A stretch of 64,000 nt of DNA, taken from Corynebacterium jeddahense (GTDB lineage: Bacteria; Actinomycetota; Actinomycetes; Mycobacteriales; Mycobacteriaceae). Of the stretch, positions 18,008-25,315 are shown one piece after another (the first letter of the stretch is position 1; every line of letters starts with the position of its first letter). The translations under genes and the position numbers were made by a program. The notes under the pieces are model-generated. The model had not been told where the DNA came from. It saw only the letters and a list, made by a program, of their open reading frames with translations, and did no database searches. The DNA is taken from the NCBI RefSeq assembly GCF_028609865.1, contig NZ_CP063194.1, positions 186,001 to 250,000 of the forward strand. The letters are read 5' to 3'.

Positions 18008-19189
18008 GTGCTTATCGACGTCGCCCTCGCCCTCGCGCTCATCGCCGCGTTCGTGGGCGGCTGGCGTCAGGGGGCCTTCAGCGCTGTCGTCTCCGCGGTC
18101 GCCGTCGTCGCCGGGCTTGTCATCGCCCTCGCGCTCGCCCCGTTCTTCCTCGGCTTAAGCGAGTCCACGGCGGTGCGGGTCGTGCTGCTCGTCGCGCTCG
18201 TGGTGCTGTTCGTGGGCCTGGGCAATATCGTGGGCGCAACGGTCGGCGGCACCCTGCGCACCCGCGTGCGCGGGCGGGGCGCCCGGATCGCGGATTCGGC
18301 GGCGGGCGCGCTGTTCCAGGCCGTGGCGCTCGCGCTGGTGGTGTGGTTCATTTCCATCCCGCTCGCGGCCTCCGTGCCCGGCGCGCTCGGGGAGGAGCTG
18401 CGCAACTCGCGGGTGCTCGCGGGCATCGACGCGGCGGCGCCGGACGGGGCGGCCGCGCTGCCCGCGAAGCTCGCCGCGCTCCTCGACGAGTCCGGCCTTC
18501 CCCCGCTCGTGTCCCCGTTCGAGTCCCCGCGCGGAGCGCAGGTCGCGGCGCCGAGTAATGACGCGCTGCGGCCGGAGGTCGTCGAGAAGCTGCGGCCCAG
18601 CGTCGTGCACGTCATGGGCGACGCGGAGAGCTGCCGGCGCCGCCTCATGGGCTCCGGCTTCGTCATCGAGGACGGCTACGTGCTTACCAACGCGCACGTC
18701 GTCGCCGGGACGGAGCGCGTTGCGCTGGACACCGCGGTGGGTGTCAAGCCCGCGGAGGTCGTGCTCTACGACCCGGACACCGACATCGCGGTGCTGCGGG
18801 CGGACAACCTCGGCCTGCCGGCGGTGCGCTGGGCGGCGGGCGAGCTCGAGCAGGGCGACGACGCGGTGGTCATGGGCTTTCCCAAGTCCGGGCCGTTCGA
18901 GGCCGAGCCGGCGCGGGTGCGCGGCAGGCTCACCATCGCGGGGCCGGACATTTACACCACCGGGCGCGTGGAGCGCGAGGCGTACACGATCCGCGGGAAC
19001 ATCCGCCAGGGCAACTCCGGCGGGCCGCTGCTCACCCCCGACGGGGCGGTGGCCGGCATGATCTTCGGCGCCTCGCTGGACACCTCAGAAACGGGATACG
19101 CGCTGACTGCACACCAGGTGCAGCAGCGCGTGGGGGATGTGCGGGGCCTGCGGAGCCCCGTCGATACGCGAGCGTGCGTTAGCGGGTAA
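18008..19189 (+). CDS. marP: MarP-like periplasmic serine protease with CvpA-like domain
   Basis: 393 residues. Four hydrophobic helices in the first 120 residues form a CvpA-like membrane part. The trypsin-like domain has the triad in TNAHVVAG (His), DPDTDIAVLR (Asp) and RQGNSGGPLL (Ser). Cysteines in DAESCRRR and near the C-terminus (TRACVSG) match the disulfide pair known in M. tuberculosis MarP (Rv3671c), which protects against acid and oxidative stress. The gene order nth-thioredoxin-NUDIX-protease is the same as in mycobacteria. Confidence 0.92.
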   Translation: MLIDVALALALIAAFVGGWRQGAFSAVVSAVAVVAGLVIALALAPFFLGLSESTAVRVVLLVALVVLFVGLGNIVGATVGGTLRTRVRGRGARIADSAAGALFQAVALALVVWFISIPLAASVPGALGEELRNSRVLAGIDAAAPDGAAALPAKLAALLDESGLPPLVSPFESPRGAQVAAPSNDALRPEVVEKLRPSVVHVMGDAESCRRRLMGSGFVIEDGYVLTNAHVVAGTERVALDTAVGVKPAEVVLYDPDTDIAVLRADNLGLPAVRWAAGELEQGDDAVVMGFPKSGPFEAEPARVRGRLTIAGPDIYTTGRVEREAYTIRGNIRQGNSGGPLLTPDGAVAGMIFGASLDTSETGYALTAHQVQQRVGDVRGLRSPVDTRACVSG

Positions 19190-19736
19190 CCGCCGTGGAG
19201 CCGGCGCGCGGGACCGTGGCGCCGGTGCCGGTGGAGGTGTAGAGGCCGGCCTCGTCCTTGGCCAGGTTCTTCTGCGCCTGGCCCGGCTTGAGGTTCTTCA
19301 GCTCGTTGACGCTCTCGATGGTCTTCTCCGGCGCCTTGATGTTCTTCAGCTTCTTGAAACCGAGGAACGCGAGCAGCCCGGCGAGCGCGAGCATGATGAG
19401 GAAGACGATGAGGAACGCCCAGCCGCGGTGCATCCAGGAGGCGAGCATCTCGGCGAGCGCGAAGAAGAGGAAGAACGTGGAGTAGAGGGCGATGACGCCC
19501 GCGACGGCGAACAGGCCGCCACCCACGGCGCCCTTCTTCACCTCGCCGACGACCTCGGCCTTGGCCAGCTCGATCTCGCCGCGCACGAGGGTGGACACCT
19601 GCTCCGACGCGTTGGAGATGAGGGTGCCAATGGACTGCTGGCCGGGCACCGTGACGTCGGTGTCGCGCAGCGGAATCGAATCCACCTTGGCGGACACAGC
19701 GGTCGAGCCGCTGGTGTAGAGACCTTCGTTGCTCAC
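19179..19736 (-). CDS. Holin-X-like (Act_Holin) membrane protein
   Basis: 185 residues. The centre has two transmembrane helices (about 75-100 and 108-130) after an amphipathic segment LISNASEQVSTLVRGEIELA, the hallmark of the actinobacterial holin-X family. Despite the name it is a chromosomal gene next to the MarP-like protease. Its 3' end overlaps that gene's 3' end by 11 bases. Function is unknown. Confidence 0.82.
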   Translation of the reverse strand: MSNEGLYTSGSTAVSAKVDSIPLRDTDVTVPGQQSIGTLISNASEQVSTLVRGEIELAKAEVVGEVKKGAVGGGLFAVAGVIALYSTFFLFFALAEMLASWMHRGWAFLIVFLIMLALAGLLAFLGFKKLKNIKAPEKTIESVNELKNLKPGQAQKNLAKDEAGLYTSTGTGATVPRAGSTAVTR

Positions 19737-19904
19737 TGTTTTCTAACCTTCCTGCGTGGCGGCGGCGGGTTGCATGTGGCGCACCCGCATCGTGCCTGTA
19801 GATATTCCCACACGATGGTAGCCGGAGTGGTGCGAACATGCCCGAATCCGGGGCGGGGTGGCGGGGTTGTGGGTGTTGCGGGGCCGGGGGATAAGACCTC
19901 AGCG

Positions 19905-20750
19905 CTAGGCCGAGCGGCGTTTGTCCTCGCCAGACTTGCCCGACGACTTGCCCGACGACTTGCCCGACACCGCCCGCGCGATGAACACGCCCGCCACCGC
20001 GAGCGCCGTCACCCCGGCGATGACGCCCGCGCCGATGCCCACTTCGCGGGCGTTCGGCATCTGGATGAGTGGCTCCGGGTTCTTGAACGTGCGGGTCTGC
20101 CACCCGTTCGCCAGCGCGTGCTTCTTCAGCGCGCGGTCCGGGTTCACGGCGACCGGGTTGCCCACGAGCTCGAGCATCGGGATGTCGGTGGCGGAGTCGG
20201 AGTACGCGTAGCACTGGTCGAGGTCGTAGCCGTGGTCCGCAGCGAATTGTCGCACCGCGTCCGCTTTCGCCGCGCCCTTGAGGTAGCGGGTGATCTCGCC
20301 GGTGAGCCGGCCGCCCTTGACCGCCATCTCGGTGGCTACGACGGTGTCCACGCCCAGCTCGCGCGCGATGGGTTCGACGAGGATGCGGGCGGATGCGGAG
20401 ATGATGATGACGTCGTGGCCCTGGGTCTTGTGCGTGTCGATGAGTTCGCGCGCCTCCGCGTAGATGGCGGGGGTGACCACGCTGCGCATGGTTTCGGTGG
20501 TGATGCGCTGGATTTCCTGCACCGGCCAGCCGGTGACCATGTTGGCGAGGGTGTCGCGGGTGGAGTCCATCTTCTCGCTCGACTGCCCGACGAGCATGTA
20601 CTGGGCCTTCGTGAGCGTAAGATCCCACGCCTTCTGGCGCGAGATGAGCCCGTTGTGCAGGAATTCTTTGCCGAACGCGAACGCGGACGATGTCGCGATG
20701 ATCGTCTTGTCCAGGTCGAAGAACGCCGCCACGGGCTGTGCGGAAGACAT
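19905..20750 (-). CDS. HAD-IB family phosphatase
   Basis: 281 residues. HAD motif I is FFDLDKTI, motif II is ISASA, and motif III/IV lies in YSDSATDIPML, so the catalytic set is complete. This branch (SerB-like HAD-IB) acts on small phosphates or phospholipids. A C-terminal membrane helix (about 243-263) is followed by a KSSGKSSGKSSGK repeat encoded by three 12-base units, and a basic end. The ATG at 20750 is chosen because upstream codons give an Arg-rich, non-conserved lead. Confidence 0.87.
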   Translation of the reverse strand: MSSAQPVAAFFDLDKTIIATSSAFAFGKEFLHNGLISRQKAWDLTLTKAQYMLVGQSSEKMDSTRDTLANMVTGWPVQEIQRITTETMRSVVTPAIYAEARELIDTHKTQGHDVIIISASARILVEPIARELGVDTVVATEMAVKGGRLTGEITRYLKGAAKADAVRQFAADHGYDLDQCYAYSDSATDIPMLELVGNPVAVNPDRALKKHALANGWQTRTFKNPEPLIQMPNAREVGIGAGVIAGVTALAVAGVFIARAVSGKSSGKSSGKSGEDKRRSA

Positions 20751-20826
20751 GCTGAGAAGTCTAACTCCTCGAACCCTACGGCGCCGTAACTGCCGCCTGA
20801 GAAACGCGTGTGACTCAAGTGGCAAG

Positions 20827-20878
20827 TTATCCACAAGGAAATTGTTGCAGCGTCAGCGAAACGGGGTGGTTATCCACA
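20827..20878 (+). promoter_or_regulatory. Two perfect DnaA boxes (TTATCCACA)
   Basis: TTATCCACA occurs at 20827-20835 and 20870-20878 in the same orientation, 43 bases apart, in the intergenic region between the HAD phosphatase and the CpaE-like gene. Both match the DnaA-binding consensus exactly. The window has no dnaA or dnaN, so this is not an obvious origin. Confidence 0.6.
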
Positions 20879-20929
20879 GAAAAACGGCTGGGTATTGATT
20901 CGGATATTGCGTCGCTGCACGCTAGGCGC

Positions 20930-21964
20930 ATGGCTTACACGCAATCCACGATCGTCGTCGCCGTCGCCGACCCCGCCGCCCACACCGAGGCCGTCCACAT
21001 CGCCGCCGCCACCGGGCGCCAGGTCGTCGACGCCGCCGACGCCACCCAGCTCGCCCGCCACGCGCCCAAGGCGTTCGCCCTGCTTGTCGACGCCGCACGC
21101 GCCCCCGACCTCGCCGCCACCAGCGTCGACCGCGCCCGGGTGTTCACGGTGGCGGCCGACATCACCACCCCGGCCGAGGACCCGACCGCCGCGTTCGGCC
21201 CCGCCTGTTTCGCGCTGCCCGCCCAGGCCGCGGACCTGCTGCGCGCGATCGGCGCCCTCTCCCTCGCCACGGGGCCGCAGGCGAGCGGCCGCGTCGTTGC
21301 CGTCCTCGGGGCGGGCGGCGGGGTAGGCGCGTCGGTTGTGGCTTGCTCGCTGGGGAGGGCGGCAGCGTCGCAAAGCGCGATGCTTATCGACGCCCACAGG
21401 GTCACCGGCGCCCTCGACCTCATCCTCGGGGTCGAGCAGACCCCGGGCGCGCGGTGGGGCGACCTCGACATCGGCGAGGGCGCCGTGAACCACGCGGACC
21501 TGCGCCACGCGCTGCCGGCGACCGAGGACGGCGTCGCCGTGCTCACGTTCTCCCGGACGAAGGTGGCGGACTCGCACCCGCTCACGCGCGACGAGCTCGA
21601 CGCGGTCGTCGGCGCGGCGGCCGGCGGCGGCCTCAGCGTCGTCGACGCGCCGCTGCCGTTGCTGCCGGGCCGCTGCGACGCGGCGGTAATCGTGGCTGCG
21701 CCGCAGCTGCGCTCCGCCACCGCGGCGTCGCGCCTTGTCGCCGAGTGCAACGCCGCCGGTGTGGCGCCCATGCTGCTGCTGCGCGACCACGGTTGGGCCG
21801 CGCTCAGCCCGGCGGAGGTGGAGCACGCCGCCGGGGCGCGCGTCGTCGCGCACGTGCCCGACGTGCGTGGCCTGCCGAAGACGGTGGAGTGCCACGGTCT
21901 GCCGCTGCGCCTGCCGCGGGGGCTCGCGCGCGCCGCCGACGCGGTGCTCGGGGAGGTGGCGTAG
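20930..21964 (+). CDS. CpaE/TadZ-like P-loop protein (Ssd-like)
   Basis: 344 residues. The fold is that of MinD/ParA-type ATPases, but the deviant Walker motif is GAGGGVGAS, lacking the usual lysines of KGGVGKT. The LIDAHRVTGALDLILG region matches the second conserved motif. Such proteins place the Tad machine at the pole; the mycobacterial member is called Ssd. The ATG at 20930 is chosen over an upstream frame whose codons run through the DnaA boxes. It abuts tadA (TAG then ATG). Confidence 0.85.
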   Translation: MAYTQSTIVVAVADPAAHTEAVHIAAATGRQVVDAADATQLARHAPKAFALLVDAARAPDLAATSVDRARVFTVAADITTPAEDPTAAFGPACFALPAQAADLLRAIGALSLATGPQASGRVVAVLGAGGGVGASVVACSLGRAAASQSAMLIDAHRVTGALDLILGVEQTPGARWGDLDIGEGAVNHADLRHALPATEDGVAVLTFSRTKVADSHPLTRDELDAVVGAAAGGGLSVVDAPLPLLPGRCDAAVIVAAPQLRSATAASRLVAECNAAGVAPMLLLRDHGWAALSPAEVEHAAGARVVAHVPDVRGLPKTVECHGLPLRLPRGLARAADAVLGEVA

Positions 21965-23092
21965 ATGCAGCAGGCCGACATTCTCGCGCGGGTGCAGCGC
22001 CGCCTCGCCGACGAGCCCGTCACGCCCGACCCCGCCCGCCTCGCGGCGCTCATCAGGGAGGAGGCGGTGGTGATCAGCGACCTCGGGGTGCTCGACATCA
22101 TGCGCCAGCTTCGCGACGACACCACAGGCACCGGGCCCCTCGAAGCCCTGCTCGCGGACCCGGCGGTGACCGACATCTGCGTCAACGGGCCCGACGCCGT
22201 CTACGTTGACGCGGGCCACGGCCTGCAACGCAGCGGCCTGACCTTCGACTCGGAAGCCGCGGTGCGCCGCCTTGCCGCACGCCTCGCCGCGAGCTGCGGT
22301 CGCCGGCTCGACGACGCCCAGCCGTTCTGCGACGGCCACGTCGCCCGCGCCGACGGCACGCTGCTGCGGTTCCACGCCGTGCTCGCGCCGACGGCCCATG
22401 CGGGCACCTGCATCTCCCTGCGCGTGCTGCGCACCGCCTCGGCCACGTTGGACGACTTGGTGGCGCGCGGCGCGCTTGACGGGGAGCGGGCGGGGGTGCT
22501 GCGTGGCGTCGTCGAGAAGCGGAAAGCGTTCGTGGTGGTCGGCGGCACCGGCTCCGGCAAGACGACGCTGCTGTCCGCGCTGCTCGCGGAGGTCGACCCG
22601 GCCGAGCGCATCGTCGCCATCGAGGACACGCTCGAGCTCACGCCCGCCCACCCCCACGTGGTCAACTTGACCACCCGCGCCGCGAACGCCGAGGGTGCGG
22701 GCGCGATCGGCATCGCCGACCTCGTCCGCCAGTCGCTGCGCATGCGGCCCGACCGCATCGTCGTCGGCGAGATCCGCGGCGCGGAGGTGGTCGACCTGCT
22801 CGCGGCGCTCAACACCGGCCACGACGGGGGAGCGGGCACCCTGCACGCCAACTCGATCGAGGAGGTCCCCGCCCGCTTCGAGGCCCTCGCCGCGCTCGGC
22901 GGGCTCGACCGCGCCGGGCTACACGCGCAGCTCGCCGCCGCGATCGACGTCGTGCTTGTGGTCAAGCGCCGCGCCGACGGGGTGCGGGTGCTCCACCAGA
23001 TCGGCGTGCTCGAGGGCGCCCCGGTGCGTGCCCGGGTGGTCTGGGACGCGGCGACCGGCCCCGCCGACGGCTACGAGGAGCTCCTCCCATGA
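21965..23092 (+). CDS. tadA: Tad pilus secretion ATPase TadA
   Basis: 375 residues. Motifs include VNGPDAVYVD (N-terminal domain), Walker A GGTGSGKTTLL, an Asp box IAIEDTLEL, Walker B RPDRIVVGEIRG and a His box GTLHANS. It is the hexameric ATPase that powers Flp pilus assembly. The first gene of the core operon, it overlaps tadB by 4 bases. Confidence 0.95.
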   Translation: MQQADILARVQRRLADEPVTPDPARLAALIREEAVVISDLGVLDIMRQLRDDTTGTGPLEALLADPAVTDICVNGPDAVYVDAGHGLQRSGLTFDSEAAVRRLAARLAASCGRRLDDAQPFCDGHVARADGTLLRFHAVLAPTAHAGTCISLRVLRTASATLDDLVARGALDGERAGVLRGVVEKRKAFVVVGGTGSGKTTLLSALLAEVDPAERIVAIEDTLELTPAHPHVVNLTTRAANAEGAGAIGIADLVRQSLRMRPDRIVVGEIRGAEVVDLLAALNTGHDGGAGTLHANSIEEVPARFEALAALGGLDRAGLHAQLAAAIDVVLVVKRRADGVRVLHQIGVLEGAPVRARVVWDAATGPADGYEELLP

Positions 23093-23862
23093 CAGCACCG
23101 TTTCTGCTTGCCGCCGCTGCCGCCGCCGCGGCGCCTCCCCCGCCCGCCGCACGGGTGGACACGCAGCCCGCGCGGCGGCGCCCGGCCCCGCGCGCGATCC
23201 CGGCAGCCGTCGCCCTCGTCGTTGCCGCGGCCCTCGTCGTCGACCGGGCGAGCCTCGTCTTCGCGGCGTCCATGGCGGCAGCCGCCGCGGTCCACGCCGT
23301 CGCCGCGCGCCGGGAGGCGGCGGCCGCGGCGCGCCGCAGCCAGGCCGCGGCTGCGTTCCTCGGCCACCTGGCCACGAACCTCGAGGCGGGCGCCGCGCCG
23401 CCGGTCGCCCTCGCCCGCGCCGCAGACCACCTGCCTGCCGACGCGCCGCCGGAGCTGGCCGGCGACGTCGCCCGCCTTAAGCACCACGCGCGCACCGGCG
23501 CCGGCGTCGGCGCGTTCACCGCGGACACGCCCGAGCTCGCCCGGCTCGGGGTGCTGTGGGCCCTGTCCGCCACCCGCGGCGTGCCGCTCGCGCGCCTCGC
23601 CGCCGCGGCGCGCGACGAGATCGACCACGCCAACCGGCACCGCGCCGCCACCCGCGCCGCGCTCGCCGGGCCGCAGACCACGGCGGTGGTGCTCGCGCTG
23701 CTGCCGCTCGCGGGCGTGCTCATGGGCACCGCGATGGGGGCGAATCCGGTCGCGTTCCTTGTTGGCGGCGGGCTCGGTGGGGTGCTGCTCACCGTGGGCA
23801 CCGCGCTCGTGTGCGCCGGCGTCGTCGTCTCGCAGCGGATCATCCAGGGGGCGGCGTCATGA
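23089..23862 (+). CDS. tadB: Tad pilus platform protein TadB
   Basis: 257 residues. An Ala-rich N-terminus has two hydrophobic segments, then a cytoplasmic T2SSF-like domain (AFLGHLATNLEAG, GVPLARLAAAARDE), then two C-terminal membrane helices. With TadC it forms the inner-membrane platform. It overlaps its neighbours by ATGA at both ends. Confidence 0.85.
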   Translation: MTAPFLLAAAAAAAAPPPPAARVDTQPARRRPAPRAIPAAVALVVAAALVVDRASLVFAASMAAAAAVHAVAARREAAAAARRSQAAAAFLGHLATNLEAGAAPPVALARAADHLPADAPPELAGDVARLKHHARTGAGVGAFTADTPELARLGVLWALSATRGVPLARLAAAARDEIDHANRHRAATRAALAGPQTTAVVLALLPLAGVLMGTAMGANPVAFLVGGGLGGVLLTVGTALVCAGVVVSQRIIQGAAS

Positions 23863-24419
23863 TCGGGCTCATCCCTGCCGTCCTGCTCGCGGCGGCGTTG
23901 GTGGTGGCGCCGGCGGAGCCGTCGCAACGCATCGGCACCCCGCGCCAGGCCACCTCGAACGCTCCGCGCGACGGCCCCCGCGCCGCCGACCCGGAGCGCT
24001 GCGCCAGCGACATCGAGCTGTTCGCAGCATGCGTGCGCAGCGGGTTGCCGCCCGCCGCCGCCGCGGCCGCGGTCGCCGACACCCACGTCGACGGCCCCAG
24101 CCCGTGGCAGACGGTGGCCTCGCTGTCAGCGCTCGGGGTAGAACCCGCGCGCGCCTGGTCCGAACTCCACCGCCTCCCCGGCGGGGAAGACCTGGCCGGG
24201 CTTGTGACCATGTCCGCCGCCTCCGGTGCCGCCGTCGTCGACGGGTGCGAGCGCATCGCCGCCCACCTGCGCGACGAGGCCGGCGACCGGGCCAAAGCCA
24301 AAGCGGAACGCGCCGGCGTCCTCATCGCCATCCCGCTGACCGCCTGTTTCCTGCCGGCGTTTTTCGTCCTCGGGCTCGCGCCCGCGGTGATCAGCCTCGG
24401 CGCCACCCTCATCAACTAA
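23859..24419 (+). CDS. tadC: Tad pilus platform protein TadC
   Basis: 186 residues. It carries the T2SSF-like core (ELFAACVRSGLPPAAA, MSAASGAAVVDGCERIA) and a C-terminal membrane segment with FLPAFFVLGLAPAVI. It is shorter than proteobacterial TadC, as usual in actinobacteria. It overlaps tadB by 4 bases. Confidence 0.85.
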   Translation: MIGLIPAVLLAAALVVAPAEPSQRIGTPRQATSNAPRDGPRAADPERCASDIELFAACVRSGLPPAAAAAAVADTHVDGPSPWQTVASLSALGVEPARAWSELHRLPGGEDLAGLVTMSAASGAAVVDGCERIAAHLRDEAGDRAKAKAERAGVLIAIPLTACFLPAFFVLGLAPAVISLGATLIN

Positions 24420-24456
24420 CCCGCTTCAACGCATTCAACACGAAGGAGAAACTCCC

Positions 24457-24684
24457 ATGCAGCACATCAATTCCGCACTCACCGCCACCTACCTGTTCGC
24501 CCTCGACCGCCTGCGCACCCTGCGCCGCGACGACGGGATGTCGACCATCGAATACGCTTTCGGAAGTTTGGCCGCCGCCGCGCTCGCCGGGGTGCTCTAC
24601 CTCGTGGTCAACGGCGACGGCGTCACCAACGCCATCGAAGGCGTGATCACGGACGCCCTTTCCTCGACGCCGGGCCGCCGATGA
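24457..24684 (+). CDS. Flp-like pilin (DUF4244)
   Basis: 75 residues. A leader ending in DDG is followed by MSTIEYAFGSLAAAALAG, a prepilin-like cleavage site with Glu at position +5. The hydrophobic helix would form the pilus core. A strong AAGGAGA site lies upstream, in the only sizeable gap of the operon (37 bases), which fits high expression of the main subunit. Confidence 0.88.
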   Translation: MQHINSALTATYLFALDRLRTLRRDDGMSTIEYAFGSLAAAALAGVLYLVVNGDGVTNAIEGVITDALSSTPGRR

Positions 24685-24977
24685 CCACCGTCGAGACGGC
24701 GCTGTCGCTGGCCACGCTCGTCGCCGTCGCGGCGGCGATCGTCGGCGGCATCGCGACCATGTCGGCCTACATCGCCGCGGTGGACACCGCGGGCGCCGCC
24801 GCCCGGGCCTACGCCCTCGGCGTCGACTACGCCGCGCCGCGCGGGGAGGTCGCCGTCACCGAGCACGCGGGCCTGGCCACGGCCACCGCGTCCATCCCCG
24901 CGCCGGTGGGCACCATGCGTGCCACCGCGGTCTTCCCAGTTGAGTTCCCCGCCGAGTTCCCAGCGGTGCTCCCGTGA
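24681..24977 (+). CDS. TadE-like minor pilin
   Basis: 98 residues. It begins MTTVETALSLATLVAVAAAI, again with Glu at +5 of a prepilin-like helix, here directly at the N-terminus. It overlaps the pilin gene by ATGA. TadE-like pseudopilins prime or cap the pilus. Confidence 0.8.
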   Translation: MTTVETALSLATLVAVAAAIVGGIATMSAYIAAVDTAGAAARAYALGVDYAAPRGEVAVTEHAGLATATASIPAPVGTMRATAVFPVEFPAEFPAVLP

Positions 24978-25291
24978 CGCGGCTGCGTGACGACGAAGGC
25001 TCCGCCACCGTCACCGCCACCGGCATCATCGCCGCGGTGGTGGCGCTGGCGCTCGCGGTCGCGGCGCTCGGGGCCCATGTCGCCGACGCCCACCGCGTGC
25101 GCGTGGCGGCCGACCTCGCCGCCGTTGCCGGGGCGGGCGCCCTGTACCGCGGGGCCGACTACTGCGGCGCCGCACGCTCGACCGCCGAGGCGAACGGGGC
25201 GGACCTGCGCGCCTGCACCTTCGACGCGGGCGACGTCGTCGTCGAGGCCGCCCGCCGGGGCAGCGGGGCCGCCGCCCGCGCCGGCCCGTGA
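24974..25291 (+). CDS. TadE-like protein of the helicase/secretion neighbourhood
   Basis: 105 residues starting from a GTG that overlaps the previous stop. After DDEG comes SATVTATGIIAAVVALALAV, a prepilin-like helix that lacks Glu at +5. Two cysteines (YCGAARST and LRACTFD) may form a disulfide. This is the small protein regularly found between tad genes and a DEAH helicase in actinobacteria (Rv3654c-like). Confidence 0.8.
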   Translation: MTRLRDDEGSATVTATGIIAAVVALALAVAALGAHVADAHRVRVAADLAAVAGAGALYRGADYCGAARSTAEANGADLRACTFDAGDVVVEAARRGSGAAARAGP

Positions 25292-25315
25292 CACTGTGCC
25301 CGCGCCGACCCAGTC

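Noticed and set aside
19137..20789. 550-codon plus-strand ORF opposite the holin-like and HAD genes
   Set aside because: It spans two well-supported minus-strand genes and has shadow composition.
20827..20878. Chromosomal origin of replication
   Set aside because: Only two DnaA boxes and no AT-rich unwinding region or dnaA/dnaN neighbours.
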